Shown piece by piece: positions 1 through 8,309 of a stretch of DNA of 27,274 nucleotides. The stretch is from contig JAJXUC010000037.1 in assembly GCA_021783435.1 (NCBI GenBank), forward strand, positions 1-27,274, written 5' to 3'. The translations under genes and the position numbers were made by a program. How positions within the stretch are numbered: the stretch's first letter is position 1; each line of letters starts with the position of its first letter. This stretch comes from Pseudomonadota bacterium. GTDB taxonomy: Bacteria > Pseudomonadota > Gammaproteobacteria > Burkholderiales > Burkholderiaceae. A model generated the notes under the pieces. It saw nothing but the letters and a program-made list of their open reading frames with translations. It ran no database searches and was not told where the DNA came from.

Positions 1-581
1 GCCAGATCATCGATGCCAAAAGCCCTTACACGGCGGGTCACAGTGCCCGGGTCGGGCTGTACACCGACCTCATCGCCGAGCAGCTCGGCCTGGCGCCCGA
101 ACGCCGGCGCTGGTTGCGGCGCGGCGCGCTGTTGCACGACATGGGCAAGCTCGGCGTGAGCAACGCCGTGCTCGACAAGCCCGGCCAGCTCGACGCCGCC
201 GAGTGGGCTGCAGTGCGCATGCATGCCGCCTATACCGAGCAGATCCTCAGCGGCATCGCCCCGTTCGCCGAGCTGGCGCGCATCGCCGGGGCGCATCACG
301 AGAAACTGGACGGCACAGGGTATCCACGCGGTTTGTCGGCGTCCGACATTGCGTTGGAGACCCGCATCATCACCACCGCCGACATTTTCGACGCCATCTC
401 TGCAGATCGGCCGTATCGCGCCGCCGTCCCGGTGGACAAGACCCTGGCGATGATGGACAAGATCGTGGGAACCGCGCTGGATGGCCGTTGCATGGAGGCG
501 CTGCGAGTCGCCGCGCAGAACATCGAGGCCGAGCTTGCCGCCAAGATTGTTCCGGACACCGCAACCGTCGAGCCGGTTTGA
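1..581 (+). CDS. HD-GYP domain protein, 5' end outside the window
   Basis: The reading frame is open from base 3 and the true start lies upstream. The visible 192 residues carry the signature of an HD-GYP domain, a metal-dependent phosphohydrolase family that usually degrades cyclic di-GMP. An early SPYTAGHS segment is followed by the HD motif HDMGK (135-149) and then HHEKLDGTGYP (294-326), which includes the diagnostic GYP triplet. The metal-binding histidines and aspartate visible in this part are all present, so the domain looks catalytically intact. No sensory or receiver domain can be judged because the N-terminus is missing. The next gene, tex, starts 114 bases downstream and is probably a separate transcription unit. 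Family assignment is firm; the signal that controls this protein is unknown. Confidence 0.93.
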   Translation, partial: QIIDAKSPYTAGHSARVGLYTDLIAEQLGLAPERRRWLRRGALLHDMGKLGVSNAVLDKPGQLDAAEWAAVRMHAAYTEQILSGIAPFAELARIAGAHHEKLDGTGYPRGLSASDIALETRIITTADIFDAISADRPYRAAVPVDKTLAMMDKIVGTALDGRCMEALRVAAQNIEAELAAKIVPDTATVEPV

Positions 582-695
582 GCCGGGCCTTGACGATGCA
601 AGACATGCATCAGTCATCGCGCCACGGGAGCGGTCGGATCTGCGGTACCCCTTGGCGAGGAGGCTAGACTGCCCGGTTTTTGCCGAGCGGTTTCC

Positions 696-3080
696 ATGTC
701 CACACATTTGTCCTTCGACGATGCAGCGGCGCAGCAGGCCCAGATCCTGAACCTGCTCAGTACCGAACTGCAGTTGCGCCCATCGCAGATCCAGGCCGCG
801 GTCGAACTTCTCGACTCAGGCGCCACGGTGCCTTTCATCGCCCGTTACCGCAAGGAAGCCACGGGTGGCATGAGTGACGAGCATTTGCGCACGCTGGAGG
901 TTCGCCTGGGTTATCTGCGCGAACTCGAGCAGCGGCGCGCGGCCATCCTCAAGTCCATCGCCGCCCAGAACAAATTGACGCCAGAGTTGCAGGCCGCCAT
1001 CCAGGCGGCGACGCAGAAGCAGGAACTCGAGGATCTGTATCTGCCCTACAAGCCGCGTGTGACCACACGGGCGCAAAAGGCGCGCGCGGCGGGCCTGGAA
1101 CCGCTCGCCGACATCCTGTTCACCGATCCCGCGCGCGACCCGCTGGCCGAGGCCGCCGGCTTCGTTCTGCCGGCCAAGGGCGAGGACGGTTCCGACTTCA
1201 CCACGTCCCAGGCCTGCCTGGACGGGGCGCGCGACATTTTGGTGGAACGCTGGGCCGAGGACTCCACCCTGGTGGGGCCGCTGCGCGAATGGCTGTGGAG
1301 CTGCGGCGTGCTGCGCGCCCAGGTGCGCGAGGGCAAGGAGGGGGAGGGGGCCAATTTCCGCGATTATTTCGATTACGCCGAGCCCATCGCGCGCGTGCCG
1401 TCGCACCGGGCGTTGGCCGTGTTCCGCGGCCGCGCGCAGGACATTCTCGACGCCAGCCTGCAACTGCCGGACGCCGCCGCAGCGGGGGCTGCGGTGCTGA
1501 ACGCGGCGCAGCAGCGCATCGCTGCGCATATCGGCTGGGCGCACCGCCAGCGTGCTGCCGACGATTGGTTGCAGCGCTGCGTGCAATGGGCATGGCGGGT
1601 GAAGCTCTCGCTGTCGCTCGAGCGGGAGCTGTTCAGCCGCCTGCGCGAACAGGCCGAGGCCCAGGCCATCGCCGTGTTCGGCGCCAATCTTGGCGATTTG
1701 CTGCTGGCCGCGCCGGCCGGACCCAAGACCGTGATGGGCCTTGATCCTGGCATCCGCACGGGCGTGAAAGTCGCCGTGACCGACCCGACCGGCAAGGTGC
1801 TGGACACCGTCACGATTTATCCCCACGAGCCGCGGCGTGACTGGGAGGGCAGCCTGCGCACCCTGGCCGGCCTGTGCCGTAAACATGGGGTGAACATCGT
1901 GTCCATCGGCAACGGCACCGCAAGCCGCGAGACCGCCAAGCTGGCGACCGAATTGGCGCAGCGCAACCCAGAGCTTGGCTTGGTGCAGGTGGTGGTGAGT
2001 GAGGCCGGGGCTTCGGTGTACTCGGCCAGTGAACTGGCCAGTCAGGAGTTGCCGGAGCTGGACGTGAGCCTGCGCGGCGCCGTATCCATCGCCCGCCGGG
2101 TGCAGGACCCGCTGGCCGAACTGGTGAAAATCGACCCCAAGAGCATCGGCGTCGGCCAATACCAGCACGATGTCGACCAGGGGCAGCTCGCGCGCAGGCT
2201 CGACGCGGTGGTGGAAGATTGCGTCAACCGTGTCGGCGTGGACGTGAACACCGCCTCGGCGCCGCTGCTGGCGCGGGTGGCCGGCCTGAACGCACGCATC
2301 GCCACCCACATCGTGAACCAGCGCGACGCCGCGGGACCCTACCGCAATCGCAAGAGCTTGCTCGACGTTCCCGGCCTGGGCGCCAAGACCTTCGAGCAGG
2401 CGGCCGGATTCCTGCGCATCATGGACGGCGACAACCCGCTCGACCGCTCGGCCGTGCACCCGGAGAGTTATCCCTTGGTCGAGCGCATTCTCCAGGCGGC
2501 AGGCCAACCTATCCAGCTCTTGATGGGGAACGCGCAGGCGATCCAGGCCATCAAGCCCGACGCTTTCGTCGACGATCGCTTCGGTCTTTACACCGTGCGC
2601 GACGTGCTCGCCGAGCTGGAGAAGCCGGGCCGAGATCCGCGCCCCGAGTTCCGCGTGGCGCATCTGAACGACGCGGTGCAGAGCATCAACGATCTTCAGC
2701 CCGGCATGCGTCTGGAGGGCACCGTCACCAATGTCGCCGCGTTCGGCGCTTTCGTCGACCTGGGTGTGCATTGCGATGGCCTGGTGCACGTTTCCCAACT
2801 GGCCGATCGCTTCGTGAAGGACGCCGCCGACGTGGTGAAGGTGGGCGACATCGTCAAGGTCACCGTGCTCGAGGTGGACGTGCAGCGTCAGCGCGTGAGC
2901 CTGAGCATGCGCACGCAGCAGCCTGGGCAGGCGGCGGCAGGCAAGTCTTCTGCGATTTCTGCGGCGCAGCGGCCGGGTCAGGACGGCCGTGGCGGGCGTG
3001 CCTCCACGGCCGTGCGTCCCGAAGTCACGCAGTCCGCGATGGCCGCCGCGTTCTCGCGTCTGGGCAAGGCACGCGACTGA
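696..3080 (+). CDS. tex: Tex, S1-domain RNA-binding transcription accessory protein
   Basis: A 794-residue protein of the usual Tex length (about 770-800). Tex proteins bind nucleic acid and act in transcription in the cytoplasm; the exact role is not settled. The domain order is complete: an N-terminal helical region, a YqgF/RNase H-like domain starting near D350 (LDPGIRTGVKVA), a helix-hairpin-helix block near residues 515-580 (VNTASAPLLARVAGLN and VPGLGAKTFEQAAGF), and an S1 RNA-binding domain at about 671-738 (FGAFVDLGVHCDGLVHVSQL). A Gly/Arg/Ala-rich tail follows the S1 domain, as is common in this family. The ATG at 696 has no strong Shine-Dalgarno sequence but gives the expected N-terminus (LSFDDAAAQQAQIL). 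It is followed at 92 bases by the cbb3 locus, with which it has no obvious functional tie. Confidence 0.96.
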   Translation: MSTHLSFDDAAAQQAQILNLLSTELQLRPSQIQAAVELLDSGATVPFIARYRKEATGGMSDEHLRTLEVRLGYLRELEQRRAAILKSIAAQNKLTPELQAAIQAATQKQELEDLYLPYKPRVTTRAQKARAAGLEPLADILFTDPARDPLAEAAGFVLPAKGEDGSDFTTSQACLDGARDILVERWAEDSTLVGPLREWLWSCGVLRAQVREGKEGEGANFRDYFDYAEPIARVPSHRALAVFRGRAQDILDASLQLPDAAAAGAAVLNAAQQRIAAHIGWAHRQRAADDWLQRCVQWAWRVKLSLSLERELFSRLREQAEAQAIAVFGANLGDLLLAAPAGPKTVMGLDPGIRTGVKVAVTDPTGKVLDTVTIYPHEPRRDWEGSLRTLAGLCRKHGVNIVSIGNGTASRETAKLATELAQRNPELGLVQVVVSEAGASVYSASELASQELPELDVSLRGAVSIARRVQDPLAELVKIDPKSIGVGQYQHDVDQGQLARRLDAVVEDCVNRVGVDVNTASAPLLARVAGLNARIATHIVNQRDAAGPYRNRKSLLDVPGLGAKTFEQAAGFLRIMDGDNPLDRSAVHPESYPLVERILQAAGQPIQLLMGNAQAIQAIKPDAFVDDRFGLYTVRDVLAELEKPGRDPRPEFRVAHLNDAVQSINDLQPGMRLEGTVTNVAAFGAFVDLGVHCDGLVHVSQLADRFVKDAADVVKVGDIVKVTVLEVDVQRQRVSLSMRTQQPGQAAAGKSSAISAAQRPGQDGRGGRASTAVRPEVTQSAMAAAFSRLGKARD

Positions 3081-3123
3081 ATGCAAGGGGCGCCGTGTGC
3101 GCCGCTGCACAGATAGAAATGTT

Positions 3124-3137
3124 TTGATACAACACAA
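3124..3137 (+). promoter_or_regulatory. Candidate FNR site upstream of ccoI
   Basis: The sequence TTGAT-ACAA-CACAA has a perfect left FNR half-site (TTGAT) and a degenerate right half-site (3 of 5 against ATCAA). Its centre at 3130.5 lies 29.5 bases before a TAGCAT -10-like hexamer (3160-3165). That is the geometry of an FNR class II promoter (activator at -41.5). The implied transcript start would be the A of the ccoI ATG at 3172. The site shares the ACAA spacer with the strong site before ccoN. This is inference from pattern and spacing; a single perfect half-site can arise by chance. Confidence 0.45.
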
Positions 3138-3159
3138 GGCGCCTGCCGAGGCTCTTGCC

Positions 3160-3165
3160 TAGCAT
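3160..3165 (+). promoter_or_regulatory. Candidate -10 element of ccoI
   Basis: TAGCAT matches TATAAT at four of six positions. With it as -10, transcription would begin around 3172, the first base of the ccoI start codon. No Shine-Dalgarno sequence precedes that codon, so the pieces fit a leaderless message. The evidence is spacing only. Confidence 0.35.
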
Positions 3166-3171
3166 GTCGGC

Positions 3172-5667
3172 ATGAATCAGGCCGTGTTGACATCGGCCCG
3201 CGCGCGGCAGACCGAAATCGACCAAGCCGCCGCGGCCAGGACTTGCCACCATTGCGGCGCACCGCTGCCGCAGTCGCCCGTGAGCGCCAGCATCGAAGGC
3301 GAGGTGCTGGATTTCTGCTGTGCAGGCTGTTCAGCGGCAGCGCAGGTGATCGCCGAAGGCGGACTGTGCGCGTATTACGACAAGCGCGACGCAACCGGCC
3401 TCCCGGCCCTGCAGGACGCCGAGATCGCGCGCCTGCGTGAACAATGGCAGGCCCTTGACGATCGCGACTTCCTCGCCGCGTTCGCCACGGGCCTGGGCGG
3501 CGGCATCTGGCGCACCCTGTTGGCGGTGGAGGGCATCCATTGCGGTGCGTGCGTGTGGCTGATCGAACGCCATTTGCTGTCCATTCCCGGCGTGCGCGTG
3601 GCGGCGGTGAACTACGCCACGCGTCGTGTTCTTCTGGAATGGGACGACAACCGCGTGCATCTGGGCGTCCTGCTCGAGGCCTTGGCGCGCATCGGCTACA
3701 AGCCCGCGCCCAATGTGCGGCACGCCAACGAGGCGCAGCAGCGGCGTGCCTCGCGCCTTGCCATCCTGCGCACCCTGGTGGCCTGGCTGGCGATGATGCA
3801 GGTGATGATGCTGGCGTGGCCGAGCTATGTCGATCCTCAGGGCCTGAGCGCCGCGGAGCGCGCCATTTTCCACTGGGCCAGTCTGAGCATCACCTTGCCG
3901 ACCCTGCTGTTCTCGGGCTGGACCTTCATCGCCGGCAGCGCGCGCGACTGGCGCATGCGGCGCCTGGGCATGGACGTGCCGGTGGTGCTGGGGCTTTGGG
4001 GCGCGTTCCTCGCCAGTCTTGTCAGTGTGGCGCGTGGCGCGGGGCCGGTGTATTTCGACTCTGTCACCATGTTCCTCGCGCTCTTGTTGACGGCGCGGCT
4101 GGTCGAGACGGGTTTGCGCCATCGCAGCACCAACGCGGCCGATAGCTTGCTTGAACAGTTGCCCGCTGCGGTACGCCGTCGCATGGCGTCCGGCGGCTGG
4201 GAAACCGTGGCCATCACGCGCGTGCGCGCCGGTGATGTGGTGCAGGTGCCCAGCGCCAGCCTGGTTCCGGTGGATGGAACCGTGCTCGAAGGCGAGAGCC
4301 GTGCTGGCGAAGCTTTGCTGACGGGGGAGAGTACGCCGGTGCGCAAGACGGTGGGCAGCCGGGTGCTGGCCGGCAGCATGAACGTCGACTCGCCCTTGCT
4401 GGTCCGGGCCGAGGCGGCGGGGCAGGGCACGCGCATCGCGCAGATGGTGGCGCTGATGAACGGCGCGCTGGTGCACAAACCCCAGGCCGCGCGCTTGGCC
4501 GATGTTGCCGCGCGTTGGTTCACCGTTGCGCTGCTGGGTGTGGCCAGCGCCACGGCCCTCCTTTGGTGGTGGTTGGATGCAGCACGCATCGTGCCGGCGG
4601 TGATCGCGGTTCTGGTGGTGAGTTGTCCATGTGCCTTGTCACTGGCCGTCCCAGCGGCGCTGGCCGCGGCCACCGCGCGCCTGTCGCGTGCCGGGGTGCT
4701 GGTGGCGCGAGGTCACGCCCTGGACGTCGTGGCAGCCGCGGACGCCTGGTTGTTCGACAAGACGGGCACCATCACCATCGGCCAACCTGAACAGGTGCAG
4801 GTCGTGTGGCTGCAGCAGGGGTTGACCGCGGCGCAGGCGATTGCGATGGCCGCGGCGCTGGAGCAGGGGGTGCAGCATCCGCTCGCGCAGGCGCTGACTG
4901 CCCAGGCCAGGGAACTCGGGCTGGTGCTTCCCGAGGCGAACAAACTGCAGGTCTTGCAGGGCGAGGGCGTGCAAGGCGAAGTTCATGGCCAGGGTCTGCG
5001 TTTCGGCAAGCCCTTGTTGGCCCAGTGGCAGAGTGCCGCAATGGACCTGCCCAGTTTTCCAGCCGATGCAACCTTGCTGGAATTGAGCCGCGACGGTACA
5101 TGCCTAGCTCTGATTGCGGTGGCTGAGCGTTTGCGGCCTGGGGCGAGCGAGGCCGTCGATTGGCTCAAGGCCGATGGCGCCCACCTGGAATTGCTCAGCG
5201 GAGATCATCTCGACAGTGCGCAAGCATGGGCTCAACGGGTCGGCATCCCTGTGGCGCATGGAGGCATGCTGCCCGAGGCCAAGCTGGCCCGGGTGCAAGC
5301 CCTGCAGAGGGAAGGGGTGCATGTGGCAATGGTCGGTGATGGGGTGAACGACGCGCCCACGCTGGCGGCGGCCGACGTGTCGGTGAGCTTTGCCAGCGCC
5401 GCGCCCATTGCGCGTGCCGGGGCCGACGTCGTGCTGGCATTCGACGATATGCGGGCGCTGCCCCTGTTGGTGCGCGTGAGCCGGCAGGCGCGGCGCGTCA
5501 TGCGGCAGAACCTGGCTTGGGCCGTGATCTACAACTTGGTGTTCGTGCCGCTGGCCGTGGCCGGAAGCATCACGCCACTGTGGGCGGCGGTGGGCATGAG
5601 CATCTCGTCCCTGCTGGTCGTGCTCAATTCGGCGCGCCTGGCATGGTTCGACAAGGCGGGGGTTTGA
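3172..5667 (+). CDS. ccoI: CcoI, copper-translocating P1B-type ATPase for cbb3 oxidase assembly
   Basis: An 831-residue inner-membrane ATPase that moves copper for the CuB centre of cbb3 oxidase. An N-terminal cysteine-rich metal-binding segment (CHHC at 25-28, CCAGC at 49-53) precedes a heavy-metal-associated domain with CGAC (124-127). Transmembrane helices carry the ion-path motif C485-P-C487. The phosphorylation motif is DKTGT from D529, and the hinge motif is GDGVND (722-727). The TGES-type actuator sequence (LLTGEST) is also present. The double N-terminal cysteine set is typical of CcoI/FixI rather than CopA, and the downstream ccoS supports this. The start at 3172 lacks a Shine-Dalgarno sequence; see the possible FNR-dependent promoter just upstream. 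The stop is one base before the ccoS start, so the two are co-transcribed. Confidence 0.96.
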   Translation: MNQAVLTSARARQTEIDQAAAARTCHHCGAPLPQSPVSASIEGEVLDFCCAGCSAAAQVIAEGGLCAYYDKRDATGLPALQDAEIARLREQWQALDDRDFLAAFATGLGGGIWRTLLAVEGIHCGACVWLIERHLLSIPGVRVAAVNYATRRVLLEWDDNRVHLGVLLEALARIGYKPAPNVRHANEAQQRRASRLAILRTLVAWLAMMQVMMLAWPSYVDPQGLSAAERAIFHWASLSITLPTLLFSGWTFIAGSARDWRMRRLGMDVPVVLGLWGAFLASLVSVARGAGPVYFDSVTMFLALLLTARLVETGLRHRSTNAADSLLEQLPAAVRRRMASGGWETVAITRVRAGDVVQVPSASLVPVDGTVLEGESRAGEALLTGESTPVRKTVGSRVLAGSMNVDSPLLVRAEAAGQGTRIAQMVALMNGALVHKPQAARLADVAARWFTVALLGVASATALLWWWLDAARIVPAVIAVLVVSCPCALSLAVPAALAAATARLSRAGVLVARGHALDVVAAADAWLFDKTGTITIGQPEQVQVVWLQQGLTAAQAIAMAAALEQGVQHPLAQALTAQARELGLVLPEANKLQVLQGEGVQGEVHGQGLRFGKPLLAQWQSAAMDLPSFPADATLLELSRDGTCLALIAVAERLRPGASEAVDWLKADGAHLELLSGDHLDSAQAWAQRVGIPVAHGGMLPEAKLARVQALQREGVHVAMVGDGVNDAPTLAAADVSVSFASAAPIARAGADVVLAFDDMRALPLLVRVSRQARRVMRQNLAWAVIYNLVFVPLAVAGSITPLWAAVGMSISSLLVVLNSARLAWFDKAGV

Positions 5668-5668
5668 G

Positions 5669-5896
5669 ATGGAGGGTGCGCTGATCGTGCTGATTCCGGT
5701 GAGCGTGCTCATCGTGGCCGGGGTTGTGGGCATCCTCTGGTGGGCCGCCCGTCACGGGCAATTCGACGACATGGAAGGGCCCGCGCATGCCATCCTGATG
5801 GACGACGACAAGGCTGTCGCGCCAAGCGCAGAGCGCGTCGCGGCGGACCAACCCGCGTCGCCGAACGATACTGATCCAGCGCAAAAATCGCGCTGA
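5669..5896 (+). CDS. ccoS: CcoS, cbb3 oxidase maturation protein
   Basis: A 75-residue protein with one N-terminal transmembrane helix (about residues 5-26, LIVLIPVSVLIVAGVVGILW). The short conserved stretch WAARHGQFDDMEGPA after it is the hallmark of the CcoS family, followed by a variable hydrophilic tail. CcoS is needed for insertion of cofactors (haem and/or CuB) into CcoN. The gene begins one base after the ccoI stop codon, so it is translated from the same message. Length and position match the family. Confidence 0.93.
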   Translation: MEGALIVLIPVSVLIVAGVVGILWWAARHGQFDDMEGPAHAILMDDDKAVAPSAERVAADQPASPNDTDPAQKSR

Positions 5897-5930
5897 GCAG
5901 ACGACACATCTCATCATGCATAGGTACCAA

Positions 5931-5944
5931 TTGACACAAGTCAA
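5931..5944 (+). promoter_or_regulatory. FNR box upstream of ccoN
   Basis: TTGAC-ACAA-GTCAA is a perfect inverted repeat that fits the FNR/ANR consensus TTGAY-N4-RTCAA at all ten positions. It is centred at 5937.5. A TACGTT hexamer (5967-5972) lies 29.5 bases downstream of the centre, so a start near 5979 would place the box at -41.5, the class II activation position. An fnr gene is present in the same locus. Low-oxygen activation of ccoNOQP is well established in other proteobacteria. Confidence 0.88.
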
Positions 5945-5966
5945 CCAGTTGCGACCAAACGTGACT

Positions 5967-5972
5967 TACGTT
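5967..5972 (+). promoter_or_regulatory. Candidate -10 element of the ccoNOQP promoter
   Basis: TACGTT keeps the three most conserved -10 positions (T1, A2, T6). It is placed exactly where an FNR class II promoter needs it relative to the box at 5931-5944. There is no recognisable -35, as expected for an activator-dependent promoter. The predicted start near 5979 gives a leader of about 32 bases before ccoN. Confidence 0.5.
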
Positions 5973-6010
5973 GCGTCCCATGACGAAACCCGCGCTCATA
6001 GGGAGATGAC

Positions 6011-7456
6011 ATGCGTGCGCAAACCTTGAATTTGGAAAACTACAACTACGCGGTTGTGCGAAAGTTCACCTTGCTGACCCTGCTCTGGGGGGCGGTGGGC
6101 ATGCTGGTCGGCGTATTCATCGCAGCCCAGTTGATCTGGCCCGACATGACCTACGGCATCGCGTGGTTCAGTTGGGGCCGGCTGCGCCCCGTCCACACCA
6201 ACGCGGTGATCTTCGGCTTCGGCGGCACGGCGCTGTTCGCCACCTCGTACTACATCGTGCAGCGCACCTGCGAGGTACCGCTGTTCGCGCCCAGGCTGGC
6301 GAATTTCACCTTCTGGGGCTGGACCGCGGTCATCGTGCTTTGCGCCCTCACCTATCCCGCCGGCATCACCAGCGGCAAGGAATACGCCGAGCAGGAATGG
6401 CCGATCAGTCTGCTGATCGTCGTGGTGTGGGTGGCCTATGCCATCGTCTTCTTCGGCACGGTGTTCAAGCGCAAGACGCCGCACATCTATGTGGCCAACT
6501 GGTTCTTCGGCGCCTACATCATCACCATCGCGCTGCTCTACATCGTCAACAACATCAAGCTGCCCATCAGCCTGCTGTCGTGGAAGAGCTATTCGGCCTA
6601 CGCCGGCGCGCAGGACGCCATGATCCAGTGGTGGTACGGCCACAACGCGGTGGGCTTCTTCCTCACCACGTCCTTCCTCGGCATGATGTATTACTTCATC
6701 CCGAAGCAGGCCGAGCGTCCCATCTATTCCTATCGCTTGTCCATCGTCCATTTCTGGGCGCTGATCTTCACGTATATGTGGGCGGGCCCGCACCACCTGC
6801 TTTATACCGCGCTGCCGGACTGGGCGCAGTCGCTCGGCATGGTGTTCTCGCTCATCCTGCTCGCGCCGAGCTGGGGCGGCATGATCAACGGCATCATGAC
6901 CCTGTCGGGCGCCTGGCACAAGCTGCGCGACGACCCCATTCTCAAGTTCCTGATCACCGCGCTGTCGTTCTACGGCATGTCCACCTTCGAGGGGCCGATG
7001 CTGTCGATCAAGACCGTCAGCGCGCTGGGCCACTACACCGACTGGATCATCGGCCACGTCCATTCGGGCGCCATGGGCTGGGTGGGCATGATCACCATGG
7101 GCAGCCTGTACTACCTGATCCCGCGCCTGTGGGGCCAGACCCAGATGTGGAGCAAGCGCCTCATCGAGTGGCATTTCTGGACCGCCACCATCGGCGTCGT
7201 GCTCTACATCGCCGCGCTCTGGGTGGCGGGGGTCACCGAAGGCCTGATGTGGCGCGCCATGCAGGCGGACGGCACGCTGACCTACAGCTTCATCGAGAGC
7301 GTCAAGGCCGTGATCCCGCTGTACACCATCCGCCTGCTGGGAGGAACCATCTACCTCTTCGGCATGTGCCTGATGCTCTACAACGCCTACCGCACCATCC
7401 GCCAGGGCAAGGCTGTGGACGCGCCATTGCCCGCCATGGCCGGCGCCTACGCCTGA
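6011..7456 (+). CDS. ccoN: CcoN, cbb3-type cytochrome c oxidase catalytic subunit I
   Basis: A 481-residue polytopic membrane protein, the catalytic subunit that reduces oxygen to water at a haem b3-CuB centre and pumps protons. Conserved metal-ligand histidines are visible: H62 in [15 protein letters not shown] (low-spin haem), H211 in [10 protein letters not shown], the GPHH pair H261/H262 (CuB), and H349/H351 in [10 protein letters not shown] (haem ligands). These and the CcoN-specific spacing separate it from aa3 oxidases. The start has a good ribosome binding site (AGGGAGA, 6000-6006). Expression is likely FNR-activated through the box at 5931-5944. It leads the ccoN-O-Q-P run. Confidence 0.98.
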   Translation: MRAQTLNLENYNYAVVRKFTLLTLLWGAVGMLVGVFIAAQLIWPDMTYGIAWFSWGRLRPVHTNAVIFGFGGTALFATSYYIVQRTCEVPLFAPRLANFTFWGWTAVIVLCALTYPAGITSGKEYAEQEWPISLLIVVVWVAYAIVFFGTVFKRKTPHIYVANWFFGAYIITIALLYIVNNIKLPISLLSWKSYSAYAGAQDAMIQWWYGHNAVGFFLTTSFLGMMYYFIPKQAERPIYSYRLSIVHFWALIFTYMWAGPHHLLYTALPDWAQSLGMVFSLILLAPSWGGMINGIMTLSGAWHKLRDDPILKFLITALSFYGMSTFEGPMLSIKTVSALGHYTDWIIGHVHSGAMGWVGMITMGSLYYLIPRLWGQTQMWSKRLIEWHFWTATIGVVLYIAALWVAGVTEGLMWRAMQADGTLTYSFIESVKAVIPLYTIRLLGGTIYLFGMCLMLYNAYRTIRQGKAVDAPLPAMAGAYA

Positions 7457-7489
7457 CGCAAAACCATCCCATACTGGAGAGACGCCACC

Positions 7490-8116
7490 ATGGCCGCTTT
7501 CAAATTCAATCACGAGGTCATCGAGAAAAACGCCGGGCTGATGATCGTGCTGGTCGCCATCGTCGTCAGCATCGCCGGATTCGTGCAGCTGGTGCCGCTG
7601 TTTTTCGACAAGACCACCACCCAGCCGATTCCGGGCGTCAAGCCCTACACGGCGCTGCAGCTCGAGGGCCGCGATGTGTACATCGCCGAAGGGTGCTATC
7701 TGTGCCACTCGCAGATGATCCGTCCGCTGCGTGCCGAGGTGGAGCGCTACGGCCACTACTCGGTGGCCGGCGAATCGGTGTACGACCATCCGTTCCAGTG
7801 GGGCAGCAAGCGCACGGGCCCGGATCTGGCGCGTGTCGGCGGGCGCTATTCCGATGAATGGCAGCGCATCCACATCCGCCAGCCGCGCGACCTGGTGCCG
7901 GAAAGCATCATGCCGGCCTATCCGTGGCTGCAGCACGAGCCGGCCGAGGCCGGCCTGATCCAGGCCAAGATGCGCGCCATGCGCACCTTGGGCGTGCCCT
8001 ACACCGAGGCCGAGATCGCCGCCGCGCCCAGGGAACTCGAGGGCAAGACCAAGGAGGACGCGCTGATCGCCTATCTGCAGGGCCTGGGCCTGGCGCTGTC
8101 CAACATTCACCAGTGA
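7490..8116 (+). CDS. ccoO: CcoO, cbb3 oxidase monohaem cytochrome c subunit II
   Basis: A 208-residue membrane-anchored cytochrome c. One transmembrane helix lies at about residues 16-37. It is followed by a periplasmic domain with a single haem-binding motif C69-Y-L-C72-H73 and a likely axial methionine M141 in SIMPAYPW. CcoO passes electrons from CcoP to CcoN. The segment [13 protein letters not shown] is very characteristic of the family. A Shine-Dalgarno-like GGAGAGA precedes the ATG by about eight bases. Length is normal. Confidence 0.97.
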   Translation: MAAFKFNHEVIEKNAGLMIVLVAIVVSIAGFVQLVPLFFDKTTTQPIPGVKPYTALQLEGRDVYIAEGCYLCHSQMIRPLRAEVERYGHYSVAGESVYDHPFQWGSKRTGPDLARVGGRYSDEWQRIHIRQPRDLVPESIMPAYPWLQHEPAEAGLIQAKMRAMRTLGVPYTEAEIAAAPRELEGKTKEDALIAYLQGLGLALSNIHQ

Positions 8117-8123
8117 GTCTGCC

Positions 8124-8306
8124 ATGACAGTTTTGATCGGCTCCATCGCCACGGTGCTGGCCTTCCTGGTCTTTCTCGGCATCGTCTGGTGGGCCTACGC
8201 CCCGCGCTTCAAGAAACGACATGAGGAGGACGGGATGATTCCCTTCCTCGACTCGAAGACGTCGCCCGAGACCCAGTCCGGCGACGCGCACAAACCGAGG
8301 ACTTGA
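8124..8306 (+). CDS. ccoQ: CcoQ, small cbb3 oxidase subunit
   Basis: A 60-residue protein with one hydrophobic helix (about residues 5-24) followed by WWAYAPRFKKRHEED and a short polar tail, the usual form of CcoQ/FixQ. It stabilises the cbb3 complex and has no cofactor. It lies 7 bases after ccoO and 3 bases before ccoP, so translation is probably coupled. Identification rests on the fold pattern and on its invariant place between ccoO and ccoP, because the family is weakly conserved. Confidence 0.92.
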   Translation: MTVLIGSIATVLAFLVFLGIVWWAYAPRFKKRHEEDGMIPFLDSKTSPETQSGDAHKPRT

Positions 8307-8309
8307 ACC

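Noticed and set aside
665..670. TAGACT as a -10 for tex
   Set aside because: It has only four of six matches, and no -35-like sequence stands at a suitable distance.
3089..3103. Possible hairpin after tex (GGCGC-CGTGT-GCGCC)
   Set aside because: The stem is only five base pairs and no T-run follows, so I do not call a terminator.
816..3137. Long open frame on the minus strand opposite tex (773 codons)
   Set aside because: The tex frame has complete, ordered domains. The antisense product is low in complexity and rich in His, Arg and Gly, so it is a shadow.
5996..8182. Very long open frame on the minus strand across ccoN and ccoO (728 codons)
   Set aside because: It is antisense to two certain genes. 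The His/Asp/Arg/Gly-rich translation is typical of the complement of GC-rich coding DNA and has no recognisable domain.
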